A DNA stretch of 32,068 nucleotides, from positions 1 through 32,068 of the forward strand of contig JAAZJF010000213.1 of assembly GCA_012800475.1 (NCBI GenBank), in the 5' to 3' direction. The notes under the pieces were generated by a model that was not told where the DNA came from, searched no databases, and was given only the letters and a program-made list of their open reading frames with translations. The position numbers were made by a program, and so were the translations under genes. The stretch comes from Gammaproteobacteria bacterium (GTDB lineage Bacteria; Pseudomonadota; Gammaproteobacteria; Pseudomonadales; Pseudomonadaceae). Below, one piece after another: positions 1-8,394 of this stretch (within the stretch, counting starts at the first letter, position 1; every line of letters starts with the position of its first letter).

Positions 1-1389
1 CAAGTCACAGGTTCGTGCTACTTGATCGAAACATACGACAAGAAGAATATTCTACTCGAATGTGGCATGCAGCAAGGTGGTGATAGCGAAGATAAACATG
101 ATGATGAGGGCAGCAATCGTTCCGCCTTTGCCTTTAACCCTGAAACCATTGATGCCGTTGTCATCTCTCACGCCCACATCGATCACAGTGGTATGTTGCC
201 ACGTTTAGTGTCTGAAGGTTTTCGTGGCCCCATTTATGCAACCGATGCCACCTGCGAACTGATGGAACTGATGCTGCTGGATTCAGCCCATATCCAAGAA
301 AAAGACGCTGAGTGGGAAAACCGTTGGCGCGCGCGCAAAGGTCGCAAGCCCATCAAGCCGATGTATGTCAGCGAAGATGCCGCACGCGTGATGAAACAAC
401 TGGTCGCAGTCAACTATGAAACTCTGACCCAGGTTGTATCCGGCGTTAAAGTCAGCTTCCACGATGCCGGTCATATTATTGGTTCTGCTATTGTCAATCT
501 TGAGTTCCATGAACCCAATGACAGCGTTCGCACGCTGGTGTTCTCTGGTGATTTAGGTGGCGATTGCTCACCGCTGATGAAATCCCCAGCTATTTTGAAG
601 CACGCCGATGTGTTGATGCTTGAGTCCACCTACGGCGACCGCGATCACCGTTGCAACGAAGACACACTCGATGAGTTAGCCGCTATCCTTCAGCAAGCCC
701 ATGAAGAAGGCGGTAACGTGATGATTCCTGCGTTTTCCGTCGGCCGCACCCAAGATATTTTATTTCACTTGGGTCGCTTTTATCAGGAAGGTCGCCTACC
801 CCAGCACACCGTCTATTTAGACAGCCCCATGGCGATTCGCGCCAATGACATCTATATGCGCCACCGTGAAGATTTTGATGAAGAAAATCGCGCGATGTTA
901 CGCAAAAATAGCTTTCATACCGCCGATGATTGGTTACCCATTTTAAAACTAACGCCAACGCCACAAGAATCGATGGCCATTAACAATGTGAAAAGTGGCG
1001 CTATTATCGTTGCCGGCAGCGGTATGTGTACCGGTGGGCGTATTATTCACCACTTTAAACACAACCTATGGCGTGAAAACTGCCATATGATTTTTACCGG
1101 TTTCCAAGCCCGTGGCACCACCGGTCGTGCCATTGTTGATGGCGCTAAAACCGTGCGCGTATTCCGTGAAGACATTATGGTCGGCGCACGCGTGCACACC
1201 TTAGGTGGTTTCTCAGCTCACGCAGGCCAATCCAAACTGATTGAGTGGGCCAGTCATTTTGAAAACCGCCCAGAACTGTATTTAATCCACGGCGAAGTGG
1301 AGAAAATGCGCATTTTGCAAGACGAGTTTAAACAACGTTTAGACTGGGATGCCAATATCCCAGAGCTCGGTGATCGTATTGCCTTATAA
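1..1389 (+). CDS. MBL-fold beta-CASP RNA metallo-hydrolase, 5'-truncated by the window edge
   Basis: The reading frame is open from base 1, so the N-terminus lies outside the window; the first visible residues (QVTGSCYLIET) match the start of the beta-CASP fold and are not a real start. Visible motifs are the metal-binding HAHIDHSG near base 169, HDAGH, SGDLGG, ESTYGDRDH, the beta-CASP stretch IPAFSVGRTQDI, GSGMCTGGRI, and the C-terminal SAHAGQ and IHGE. This set is typical of the Ysh1/CPSF-73-like group of bacterial RNA-processing metallo-hydrolases, which bind two zinc ions and cut RNA or degrade it from an end. The substrate in this organism cannot be told from sequence. The LOG-family gene follows after 9 bases with an AGGAG site, so the two are probably co-transcribed. 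Family assignment is sure; precise function is not. Confidence 0.9.
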   Translation, partial: QVTGSCYLIETYDKKNILLECGMQQGGDSEDKHDDEGSNRSAFAFNPETIDAVVISHAHIDHSGMLPRLVSEGFRGPIYATDATCELMELMLLDSAHIQEKDAEWENRWRARKGRKPIKPMYVSEDAARVMKQLVAVNYETLTQVVSGVKVSFHDAGHIIGSAIVNLEFHEPNDSVRTLVFSGDLGGDCSPLMKSPAILKHADVLMLESTYGDRDHRCNEDTLDELAAILQQAHEEGGNVMIPAFSVGRTQDILFHLGRFYQEGRLPQHTVYLDSPMAIRANDIYMRHREDFDEENRAMLRKNSFHTADDWLPILKLTPTPQESMAINNVKSGAIIVAGSGMCTGGRIIHHFKHNLWRENCHMIFTGFQARGTTGRAIVDGAKTVRVFREDIMVGARVHTLGGFSAHAGQSKLIEWASHFENRPELYLIHGEVEKMRILQDEFKQRLDWDANIPELGDRIAL

Positions 1390-1398
1390 GGAGTTGTT

Positions 1399-2478
1399 AT
1401 GACATTTCAAGATGAAAACTATTTATCCCGCCAGTACCAAGTCAGCAGCATTGATTTGGACGGTAAAGTGGATGAATTATTGAAGATGGCTGTACCACCG
1501 ACCAGCGCCAACCTTGAGCTGTATCGCGAAATGATGTTGACCGTTGCGCGCATGGCCGAAACCGACCGTAACCGCTGGGATGCAAAAATCATGCTGCAAA
1601 CCCTGCGCGAAATGGAAACCTCTTTCGGTATACTCGAGCGTTTTAAGCGCCGCCGTAAAGTGACTGTCTTTGGGTCAGCGCGTACTGAGCCTGAGCATCC
1701 GCTCTATCAGCAAGCCAAAGAGTTGGGCGAGATTTTAGCGCGCCATAACCTGATGGTTATCACCGGTGCCGGTGGTGGCATTATGGCTGCAGCTCATGAA
1801 GGTGCAGGTTTAGAAAACAGTTTAGGCTTAAACATTGCCCTACCTTTTGAGCAAGGGGCCAATGACACAGTCAATGGCAGCGGCAATTTACTGAACTTCC
1901 ACTTCTTCTTTTTACGCAAACTGTTCTTCGTAAAAGAAGCCGATGCTTTGGTTTTATGCCCAGGCGGTTTTGGTACTTTAGATGAAGCTCTAGAAGTGCT
2001 GACCTTAATCCAAACGGGTAAAAGCCCATTGGTCCCCATTGTCTTAATGGACCAAGAAGGCGGCACCTATTGGGATAAAGCGCTTGAGTTTATGCGCGAA
2101 GAGTTGGCTGATAAAAACTATATTTTGCCCAGCGATCTGCGCTTAATGCGCCAAGTGCGCACGCCGCAGGAAGCCGGTTTAGAAATTGCCCGCTTCTACC
2201 GCAGTTTCCATTCCACACGCTGGTTTAAAGATATGTTTGTGGTGCGCATCAACCACCCGCTCAACGAACAAGCACTGGAAACATTGCATAAAGAGTTTGC
2301 GGACTTATGTGTTAAGGGCGGCTTTGTGCAAGTGCCGTATTGCGCTCAAACCCATAACGAACCTGAGTTCTGCAACCAGTACCGCTTAGAGTTTGCGTTT
2401 AATCGTCGCGATCATGGCCGTTTACGTGAGCTGGTTGATTTTATTAACTTGCCACAAAACTGGAAAAGCAACAGCTGA
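1399..2478 (+). CDS. LOG-family (TIGR00730-type) Rossmann-fold protein, probable nucleotide 5'-monophosphate nucleosidase
   Basis: The protein has 359 residues. The LOG/lysine-decarboxylase-like core begins near residue 87 (VTVFGSAR), followed by the glycine-rich ITGAGGGIM (about 121-129) and the family signature PGGFGTLDE (188-196). LOG proteins cleave nucleoside monophosphates into base and ribose 5-phosphate. The helical extension of about 85 residues before the core and the long tail after it recall PpnN/YgdH-type enzymes rather than the short cytokinin-activating LOG proteins, but it is shorter than E. coli PpnN (about 454). The start is fixed by AGGAG seven bases upstream, right after the stop of the MBL gene. 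A strong hairpin follows the stop. I infer a housekeeping nucleotide-salvage role and give no symbol because orthology to ppnN is not proven. Confidence 0.85.
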   Translation: MTFQDENYLSRQYQVSSIDLDGKVDELLKMAVPPTSANLELYREMMLTVARMAETDRNRWDAKIMLQTLREMETSFGILERFKRRRKVTVFGSARTEPEHPLYQQAKELGEILARHNLMVITGAGGGIMAAAHEGAGLENSLGLNIALPFEQGANDTVNGSGNLLNFHFFFLRKLFFVKEADALVLCPGGFGTLDEALEVLTLIQTGKSPLVPIVLMDQEGGTYWDKALEFMREELADKNYILPSDLRLMRQVRTPQEAGLEIARFYRSFHSTRWFKDMFVVRINHPLNEQALETLHKEFADLCVKGGFVQVPYCAQTHNEPEFCNQYRLEFAFNRRDHGRLRELVDFINLPQNWKSNS

Positions 2479-2485
2479 TCCAAGC

Positions 2486-2513
2486 TCTTGCGCCAGCTCA
2501 AACTGGCGCAAGA
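2486..2513. terminator. Hairpin between convergent LOG gene and pyrF
   Basis: An 11-bp perfect stem (TCTTGCGCCAG / CTGGCGCAAGA) closes a 6-base loop just after the LOG-family stop codon. Neither side has a real T-run, so this is a terminator-like hairpin that may act on either strand or protect a 3' end. Confidence 0.55.
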
Positions 2514-2600
2514 CTGTTCACACTGCCGCAGTAAATCCCATTTCCCTACGCCGCCGACCCCTTGCATTGAGGCTCGGGTGCGCAGCTATGGCAGCAGACT

Positions 2601-3290
2601 TTAGGCCAGTTCAGCTAAGATATCGCGCAAAGCTTGCGCCGGATCCGCAGCTTGCGTAATCGGACGCCCCACCACTAAATAATCTGAACCCGCTTGCATG
2701 GCCTGCGATGGAGTCAAAATACGCTTTTGATCATCTTGCGCACTGCCTGCAGGACGAATACCCGGAGTGACTAACTGCCCAGCCGGCCATTGCTGCTTTA
2801 ATAGGCTGGCTTCTTGTGCAGAACACACCAAGCCATCTAAACCCGCTTGCTCGGCTAAATGCGCTAAACGCGCCACCTGTTGCGCGGGCGTCACATCTAA
2901 ACCAATACCGGCTAAATCGTCCTGCTCCATACTGGTCAAGACGGTGACCCCAATCAGCAAAGGCTTTTGACCTGCATGCTGATCAAGCACCTCGCGGCAC
3001 GCCTGCATCATCTTTAAGCCACCCGAACAGTGTACGTTCACCATCCAGACTCCCATTTCGGCAGCGGCTTTCACAGCCATCGCAGTGGTATTGGGAATAT
3101 CATGAAACTTTAAATCTAAAAACACCTCAAAACCTAACGCATGCAAGCCAGCAACCACTTGAGGCCCGCTGCGAGTAAATAATTCTTTACCCACTTTAAG
3201 ACGGCACTGCTGTGGATCTAAACGTTCGGCTAACGCTAAAGCTTGGCTCGCACTTGGAAAATCAAGGGCAACAACAATAGGACTGGGCAT
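2601..3290 (-). CDS. pyrF: Orotidine 5'-phosphate decarboxylase
   Basis: PyrF converts OMP to UMP, the last step of de novo pyrimidine synthesis, in the cytoplasm. The protein is 229 residues, normal for the bacterial enzyme. It carries the catalytic signature DLKFHDIPN (residues 59-67) with the Asp-Lys-x-x-Asp array, an N-terminal VALDF strand, and the C-terminal phosphate-binding GIRP and VVGRPIT segments of the TIM barrel. It is read alone on the minus strand, divergent from the small membrane protein and fumC. It shares the pyrimidine pathway with pyrC at 23.4 kb but is not linked to it. The upstream region holds a plausible sigma-70 promoter. The ATG has only a weak ribosome-binding site. 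Confidence 0.97.
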   Translation of the reverse strand: MPSPIVVALDFPSASQALALAERLDPQQCRLKVGKELFTRSGPQVVAGLHALGFEVFLDLKFHDIPNTTAMAVKAAAEMGVWMVNVHCSGGLKMMQACREVLDQHAGQKPLLIGVTVLTSMEQDDLAGIGLDVTPAQQVARLAHLAEQAGLDGLVCSAQEASLLKQQWPAGQLVTPGIRPAGSAQDDQKRILTPSQAMQAGSDYLVVGRPITQAADPAQALRDILAELA

Positions 3291-3322
3291 GACTTGAGTC
3301 TCGTATCAATAAAATCGGCAGC

Positions 3323-3352
3323 ATTGTAGCCTTCCTCAAGGCTCAGTGTCGC
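3323..3352 (-). promoter_or_regulatory. Candidate sigma-70 promoter of pyrF
   Basis: On the minus strand GCGACA (3352-3347) and TACAAT (3328-3323) are spaced by 18 bases, ending 33 bases upstream of the pyrF start. The -10 is good and the -35 partial (4 of 6). Confidence 0.4.
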
Positions 3353-3426
3353 ATGCACTTTGCGTGATGATTAGTTTTGATAATAAAAACGATGCACAAG
3401 CGTAATCACAAAGTCTAATAGCGAAG

Positions 3427-3435
3427 TGCTATAAT
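3427..3435 (+). promoter_or_regulatory. Extended -10 promoter for the small membrane protein and fumC
   Basis: TGCTATAAT is a perfect TATAAT preceded by the TGn extension. No good -35 lies 16-18 bases upstream, which is common for extended -10 promoters. Transcription would start near 3442 and give a leader of about 110 bases. Confidence 0.5.
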
Positions 3436-3512
3436 GACCCAATTCAATGTTCTTGCTGGTGATCCGATTCGAGTCATACACACGCTTAAGATTAAGGTGT
3501 AGTATCTTTGTT

Positions 3513-3529
3513 ATGAGACTTATTCTCAT
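3513..3529. promoter_or_regulatory. Fur-box-like dyad upstream of the fumC operon
   Basis: ATGAGACTTATTCTCAT is a perfect 6-bp inverted repeat around 5 bases. Aligned to the 7-1-7 Fur motif TGATAATnATTATCA, the inner 15 bases agree at 11 of the 14 fixed positions by hand count. It lies about 70 bases downstream of the extended -10 start and about 12 bases before the ribosome-binding site of the next gene. Fur control of a class II fumarase would make sense because this enzyme needs no iron, but the binding is inferred. Confidence 0.35.
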
Positions 3530-3551
3530 TTAAACAGAATTGGAGGCGTAT

Positions 3552-3722
3552 ATGCCTTGGTATATATGGTTGTTAATAGCCCTAGTGCTCGGATCCATTG
3601 TCGGCAGCTTAATGATGCTGCGCAGCACGGCCAACAAAATGCCGATCAGTCCTGAAAAACTCGAACTGATGCGTCAACGCAATGCTGAATTGGAAGCACA
3701 AGAGCAACAGCAAGATCAGTAA
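3552..3722 (+). CDS. Small single-span membrane protein, DUF2897-like
   Basis: This is a 56-residue protein with one N-terminal membrane span (about residues 3-22, from MPWYIWLLIALVLG) followed by a charged, Glu/Gln-rich cytoplasmic tail. An ATG 12 bases earlier (3540) is in frame, but it overlaps the TGGAGG ribosome-binding site (3541-3546); that site lies five bases before 3552, which decides the start. It resembles the short DUF2897 proteins of Pseudomonas as I remember them; no function is known. fumC follows after 29 bases, so the two are probably one transcript. The reading of the family is moderate; that it is a real gene is well supported by start signal, composition and position. Confidence 0.75.
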   Translation: MPWYIWLLIALVLGSIVGSLMMLRSTANKMPISPEKLELMRQRNAELEAQEQQQDQ

Positions 3723-3751
3723 TTCCCTGCTTATATCGTTGGAGATGTGTA

Positions 3752-5197
3752 ATGTCGCGTACAGAAACCGATAGTTTAGGTGCCATTGAAGTTCCCGCAG
3801 ACGCTTACTGGGGCGCACAAACACAGCGTTCTAAAGAAAACTTTGCCATCGGCTCACAACAAATGCCATTGGCTGTCGTGCACGCTTTAGCCCATGTGAA
3901 AAAAGCGGCAGCACGGGTGAACTCACGCTTAGGTGAACTGCCCAAGGACATTGCGAGCTTAATCGAGCAAGCGGCCGATGAAGTGATTAGCGGCCAACTT
4001 GATGCTCACTTCCCCTTAGTGGTGTGGCAAACCGGCAGCGGCACCCAAACCAATATGAACCTGAACGAAGTCATTGCGGGTCGCGCCAACGAAATCGCCG
4101 GCCAAGGCCGTGGTGGTAAATCACCTGTGCACCCTAACGACCATGTCAATCGCGCACAAAGCTCAAACGACTGCTTTCCAACGGCGATGCATATTGCCGC
4201 CTTACAAGCCGTACAACACGATCTCTTCCCTGCAGTCAAAATGCTGCGCAATGGTTTAGACACACAAGCTAAGCGCTATGCCAACCTAGTGAAAACCGGT
4301 CGCACCCACATGATGGATGCCACACCGATCACCTTTGGCCAAGAGCTGTCTGCATTTGTCGCTCAACTCGATTACTCGCTGCATGCTATTGAAGCGACAT
4401 TGCCCGCTGTAGGCGAGCTCGCGCAAGGCGGTACGGCAGTGGGTACAGGTTTAAACGCTAACGCTAATTTTGCCGATAATATTGCCCGCGAATTGGCTTC
4501 TGCCACACGCTTGCGCCTCACTTCAGCACCCAACAAGTTTGCTGCTTTAGCAGGCCACGAGCCATTAGTGAGTTTATCCGGTGCTTTAAAAACACTGGCT
4601 GTAACCTTGATGAAAATTGCCAACGACTTACGCCTACTAGGCTCAGGTCCGCGTGCAGGCTTTGCTGAAGTGATGCTACCGGCCAATGAGCCCGGCAGCT
4701 CGATTATGCCAGGCAAAGTGAACCCCACGCAGTGTGAAGCCTTATCCATGCTGGCCTGCCAAGTGATGGGCAATGATGTGACCATTAATATGGCCGCAAG
4801 CCACGGCCACTTACAACTGAACGTCTTTAAGCCTGTGATTATTCACAACATCCTCGAATCCATTGAGCTAATGGCCGATGGTTGCCGTAATTTCCAAACG
4901 CATTGCGTGGAAGGCATGCAAGCCAATGAGCAACAAATGGCCGCGCATCTTGAGAATGGTTTGATGTTAGTGACTGCGCTCAACCGTCATATTGGTTATG
5001 ACAACGCCGCTAAAATCGCCAAGAAAGCGTACGAGGACAACCTCACTCTACGCGCTGCAGCCATTGAGCTAGGTTTAGTGACTGATGAGCAATTTAGCCA
5101 GTGGGTACGTCCAGAAGACATGCTGCATCCAACGCCGCATCAACAAGAAAAAGTTAAATCTAATTCAATAACCACGCGTCGTAGCTGGCAATCGTAA
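3752..5197 (+). CDS. fumC: Class II fumarate hydratase
   Basis: FumC hydrates fumarate to L-malate in the citric-acid cycle without an iron-sulfur cluster. The fumarase/aspartase signature GSSIMPGKVN is at residues 315-324 with the catalytic serine inside it; TGRTHMMDATP at 182-192 carries the active-site histidine, and TGSGTQTNMN at 94-103 the substrate-binding loop. The length is 481 residues, slightly longer than the usual about 460-467. The extra residues are a polar, basic C-terminal tail after the normal PEDMLHPTP region. A GGAG site precedes the ATG by 8 bases. In P. aeruginosa one fumC lies in an iron-repressed operon with sodA; here there is no sodA, but a Fur-like dyad lies upstream. 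A strong hairpin ends the gene. Confidence 0.97.
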   Translation: MSRTETDSLGAIEVPADAYWGAQTQRSKENFAIGSQQMPLAVVHALAHVKKAAARVNSRLGELPKDIASLIEQAADEVISGQLDAHFPLVVWQTGSGTQTNMNLNEVIAGRANEIAGQGRGGKSPVHPNDHVNRAQSSNDCFPTAMHIAALQAVQHDLFPAVKMLRNGLDTQAKRYANLVKTGRTHMMDATPITFGQELSAFVAQLDYSLHAIEATLPAVGELAQGGTAVGTGLNANANFADNIARELASATRLRLTSAPNKFAALAGHEPLVSLSGALKTLAVTLMKIANDLRLLGSGPRAGFAEVMLPANEPGSSIMPGKVNPTQCEALSMLACQVMGNDVTINMAASHGHLQLNVFKPVIIHNILESIELMADGCRNFQTHCVEGMQANEQQMAAHLENGLMLVTALNRHIGYDNAAKIAKKAYEDNLTLRAAAIELGLVTDEQFSQWVRPEDMLHPTPHQQEKVKSNSITTRRSWQS

Positions 5198-5210
5198 TCT
5201 AAACTTTACT

Positions 5211-5247
5211 CATTGAGGGCGTTAATTAACGCTCTCAATGCAGTTTT
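5211..5247. terminator. Bidirectional terminator between fumC and pdxJ
   Basis: CATTGAGGGCGTT and AACGCTCTCAATG pair over 13 positions (one G-T) around an AATT loop at 5211-5240, followed on the + strand by TTTT at 5244-5247. It separates convergent fumC and pdxJ; the T-run overlaps the pdxJ stop codon. Confidence 0.75.
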
Positions 5248-5992
5248 AACCCCGAGCAGCAGCACTCACAATCAATGCCTTCATTTCAGCTACTGCAGCT
5301 GGAAAACCAACAAACAAAGCATGCGCGATAATGGCATGACCAATATTGAGTTCATTGATCCCTGCAATCGCAGCAATCGGCTCAACGTTGTGATAATTCA
5401 GACCATGCCCGGCATTCACTACCAGACCTTGCTTTAAAGCAAACTCACACGCCTTACGAATCAACTGCAATTGTTCAGCTTGCTCAGCAGGTGTGACCGC
5501 ATCGGCATAGTGCCCTGTATGCAATTCAATCGTTGTGGCGCCCACTCGTTTGGCAGCCAGGATTTGCTGCTCTTGCGCATCAATAAACAGCGATACATCA
5601 CAACCCACTTTTTGTAAACGCTCAACTGCTGCAGCAATGCGCGCCTCTTGTGCTACGACATCCAAGCCACCTTCAGTGGTCAGTTCTGCACGTGTTTCTG
5701 GCACAAAGCAGGCATGCTCAGGACGGATCTCCTCAGCCAATGCGAGCATTTCCTCAGTCACACCCATCTCAAAGTTCATCGGTGTATGCATCACTTCACG
5801 CAACACACGCACATCACGGTCTTGAATATGGCGGCGATCTTCACGTAAATGCACGGTAATCCCATCAGCGCCCGCCTGCTCCGCATCCAAAGCTGCTTTG
5901 ACTGGATCAGGGTAACGCGTGCCCCGCGCCTGACGCACAGTCGCGATATGATCAATATTGACGCCTAACAAAATACGCTTGTTCAAATTCAT
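5246..5992 (-). CDS. pdxJ: Pyridoxine 5'-phosphate synthase
   Basis: PdxJ condenses 1-deoxy-D-xylulose 5-phosphate with 3-amino-2-oxopropyl phosphate to form pyridoxine 5'-phosphate. The TIM-barrel motifs are clear: LGVNIDHIAT near the N-terminus, ITVHLREDRRHI, NFEMG, CFVPETR, ELHTG and VNAGHGLNY. From the ATG it is 248 residues, the usual size. A GTG immediately upstream (5995-5993) is in frame, but the ATG at 5992 overlaps the recO stop as TGATG, the classic coupling arrangement, so I use the ATG. It is the last gene of the minus-strand block and ends at the shared terminator with fumC. recO-pdxJ adjacency is conserved in Pseudomonas and many other gammaproteobacteria. Confidence 0.97.
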   Translation of the reverse strand: MNLNKRILLGVNIDHIATVRQARGTRYPDPVKAALDAEQAGADGITVHLREDRRHIQDRDVRVLREVMHTPMNFEMGVTEEMLALAEEIRPEHACFVPETRAELTTEGGLDVVAQEARIAAAVERLQKVGCDVSLFIDAQEQQILAAKRVGATTIELHTGHYADAVTPAEQAEQLQLIRKACEFALKQGLVVNAGHGLNYHNVEPIAAIAGINELNIGHAIIAHALFVGFPAAVAEMKALIVSAAARG

Positions 5993-6675
5993 CACTTAGC
6001 CCTTTTTTGTACCAAAAACAATTCACGACTCATCAATGCTCGCCCACCTAAATGAGCGGCCAACGCTTGACGCATTAAACGCTTGGCTGTCTGCAACACA
6101 ACAGGTTGCTGCCAGTCAGCCACTGATAAGGCCAAAATATCTGCACCTAAAAAAACACCTGATTGCATTAAGGTCACTGCCTCAAAACCGTTCTCAGGTA
6201 GCAGACGATACAACATTTGTGCATTCAGTGCTTGCCCGTGCACATCCACCTCAAAAGAAAACCCATAGCCTAACTGCTCCAGCAAGCGCCACTCAAAAGT
6301 GCGCAACAAAGGCTCAAGCGCAACACCTTGGGCGAGGCCTTGTACAGAGAGCATATAGTGCTCAAATAGGATCGGTTGTGGATCATTGAGTGGCAGCAGA
6401 CGCACCAGCAGCTCATTAAGATACATGGCGCAAAACAGCGCTTGCCCCTGCAAGAAGTTAAACTCGCCAGCCGGCTCAATGCGGCTGATGGTTTTAAGTT
6501 CGCCGCGTCCGCGCAACTCGATCTCTAACGCTGAAAACGGACGTGCCACGCTGCCTAACTTACCGCGCGCGCCACGCAACACCGCACGCAAACGCCCTGC
6601 TGGCGTTAAAACATCCATCAGGGCACTGGTTTCTTTATAGGGACGACTGTGCAAAATAAAGGCTAACGACTGCAT
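5992..6675 (-). CDS. recO: DNA repair protein RecO
   Basis: RecO works with RecR (and RecF) to load RecA on SSB-coated single-stranded gaps and anneals complementary strands. The 227-residue protein has the N-terminal OB fold (AFILHSRPYKETSALMDVLT, then GRLRAVLRGAR) and the helical C-terminal part with LYLNELL-like AMYLNELLVRLLP. It lacks an obvious zinc-finger cysteine set, as in other gammaproteobacterial RecO proteins. Its stop codon overlaps the pdxJ start by one base. era lies 54 bases upstream; that spacer contains only a 9-base direct repeat (AGCGCGCAC at 6692 and 6711). Confidence 0.93.
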   Translation of the reverse strand: MQSLAFILHSRPYKETSALMDVLTPAGRLRAVLRGARGKLGSVARPFSALEIELRGRGELKTISRIEPAGEFNFLQGQALFCAMYLNELLVRLLPLNDPQPILFEHYMLSVQGLAQGVALEPLLRTFEWRLLEQLGYGFSFEVDVHGQALNAQMLYRLLPENGFEAVTLMQSGVFLGADILALSVADWQQPVVLQTAKRLMRQALAAHLGGRALMSRELFLVQKRAK

Positions 6676-6729
6676 AGCTGCGCCTCAATATAGCGCGCAC
6701 TCAAGAACAGAGCGCGCACCCAACAAGAA

Positions 6730-7629
6730 TCAATATTCTTGATAACCTAATGAGCGCAAGGCACGCTCATCATCTGACCAACCGCCTTTCACTTTCACCC
6801 ACAAGTTCAACATGATCTTGGAGCCAAACATGGCTTCCATATCTTTACGGGCTTCTTGGCCAATGCGCTTAATACGCTCGCCTTTATCACCAATAATGAT
6901 TTTTTTCTGACCATCACGTTCAACTAAAATCAGCGCATGAATATGCAAGATACGGCCTTCTTGCTTAAACTCTTCAATCTCAACGGTGATCTGATACGGC
7001 AGCTCAGCACCCAATTGACGCATGATTTTTTCACGCACCAACTCAGCTGCTAAAAAGCGACTCGAGCGATCAGTGATCTGATCTTCAGGAAAGAAATGCT
7101 CACTTTCCGGTAAAAAATCTGACACAACACGCTCAAGCGTATCTAAATTATGCCCATGTAAAGCGGACATCGGCACAATCTGTGCGTTGGGAAGCTTTTC
7201 GGCCAACCAGCCTAAGTGGGCCAATAGCTGACTTTTATCTTCTAAACGGTCTGACTTATTCACCGCAATAATCAAAGGACAGGTCAGGTGCTGAATACGC
7301 TCAAACACCATCTCGTCTTCTTCAGTCCAACGCATCCGGTCCACAACAAATACCGCCACATCAATATCTTTCAGCGCTGTGATGGCACTGCGATTCATAT
7401 AGCGATTGAGTGCTGTTTTACCACCGATATGCAAACCTGGGGTGTCGACATAAATCGCTTGCACGCCACCTTCAGTTTTAATACCCAGCATATTATGGCG
7501 GGTGGTTTGCGGCTTGCGCGAAGTAATGGCCAGTTTCTGGCCAAGAATATGATTCACCAAAGTTGATTTACCCACGTTCGGGCGACCTACAATGGCGATG
7601 TAACCACAACGTGTTGCTTGTTCAGTCAT
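6730..7629 (-). CDS. era: GTPase Era, 16S rRNA / 30S assembly factor
   Basis: Era is a membrane-associated GTPase that binds the 3' end of 16S rRNA and helps mature the 30S subunit. The 299-residue protein shows the P-loop GRPNVGKS (15-22), the switch II DTPGLH, the base-specificity motif NKSD, and a C-terminal KH domain with IIGDKGERIKRIG. The ATG overlaps the end of rnc by 8 bases, so translation is likely coupled to RNase III, which also acts on rRNA. Length and motif spacing are normal. Confidence 0.97.
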   Translation of the reverse strand: MTEQATRCGYIAIVGRPNVGKSTLVNHILGQKLAITSRKPQTTRHNMLGIKTEGGVQAIYVDTPGLHIGGKTALNRYMNRSAITALKDIDVAVFVVDRMRWTEEDEMVFERIQHLTCPLIIAVNKSDRLEDKSQLLAHLGWLAEKLPNAQIVPMSALHGHNLDTLERVVSDFLPESEHFFPEDQITDRSSRFLAAELVREKIMRQLGAELPYQITVEIEEFKQEGRILHIHALILVERDGQKKIIIGDKGERIKRIGQEARKDMEAMFGSKIMLNLWVKVKGGWSDDERALRSLGYQEY

Positions 7630-8317
7630 GCTGATTATTACTCTCTATACCCAAGGCGATCAGTGCTAAAGACGCTGCCACTTGTTCAGCGATACGCCGA
7701 CTGGCACCTTGTCCTCGGGTTTTTTCATTAAGTAAGCTCACCTGACACTCCACAAGAAATGTGCGGCAATGCGGTTCGCCTTGAATATCCACCACTTCGT
7801 AATGCGGTAGATCACTGCTGCGTGATTGTAAAAATTCTTGCAGTCGTGTTTTTGGATCTTTATTGGTATCAACCAAGGTCAATTCAGAGAAATGCTGCTC
7901 AAGCCAAGCCAACACGCGCTCGCGCGCCACTTCCATTCCTGAATCAAGGTACATCGCACCGATAATAGCCTCAGTGGTATCGGCTAAAATTGAATCGCGG
8001 CGAAACCCACCACTTTTCAACTCACCTGAGCCTAAACGTAAATACTCACCTAAACCAAAGCCGCGCGCCAATACCGCCAAAGTTTCACCTTTGACTAAGC
8101 GCGAGCGCAAGCGCGACAGCTGACCTTCTTTGGCTTGTGGGAAGTGATGAAAGAGTTCCTCACCTGCCACAAAGTTTAAAATGGCGTCGCCTAAAAACTC
8201 TAAACGCTCATTATTACGCCCAGAAAAACTACGGTGTGTTAACGCAAGGGTCAACAACGCTGTGTCTTTAAAGGTGTAGCCGATTCTTTTCTGTAAAATC
8301 AGTAATGGATCACTCAC
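7622..8317 (-). CDS. rnc: Ribonuclease III
   Basis: RNase III cleaves double-stranded RNA and processes the rRNA precursor. The nuclease signature NERLEFLGDA is at residues 36-45 (acidic E40 and D44), and a second acidic cluster lies in DTTEAIIGAMYLDSG. The C-terminal dsRNA-binding domain runs from DPKTRLQEFLQSR to the end, with the IAEQVAASLALIAL helix. The start is GTG; no ATG fits, no strong ribosome-binding site is visible, and the 231-residue product aligns well by eye with the P. aeruginosa protein from its second residue. The 190 bases upstream, before lepB, hold no gene but a nested stem-loop. Confidence 0.96.
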   Translation of the reverse strand: MSDPLLILQKRIGYTFKDTALLTLALTHRSFSGRNNERLEFLGDAILNFVAGEELFHHFPQAKEGQLSRLRSRLVKGETLAVLARGFGLGEYLRLGSGELKSGGFRRDSILADTTEAIIGAMYLDSGMEVARERVLAWLEQHFSELTLVDTNKDPKTRLQEFLQSRSSDLPHYEVVDIQGEPHCRTFLVECQVSLLNEKTRGQGASRRIAEQVAASLALIALGIESNNQHD

Positions 8318-8394
8318 TGGGCACGCACACGATGTTTTTTATCAAAAGTTACCACCAAATCAAGGTTTTCAATCAGCGCTAAGCGCCCTATATA

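Noticed and set aside
4372..4785. A 137-codon open frame antisense to fumC
   Set aside because: It is the shadow of a strongly conserved gene, with no ribosome-binding site and an unfamiliar, biased composition.
6692..6719. Direct repeat AGCGCGCAC twice between recO and era
   Set aside because: Nine bases of GC alternation in a GC-alternating context; no link to a function.
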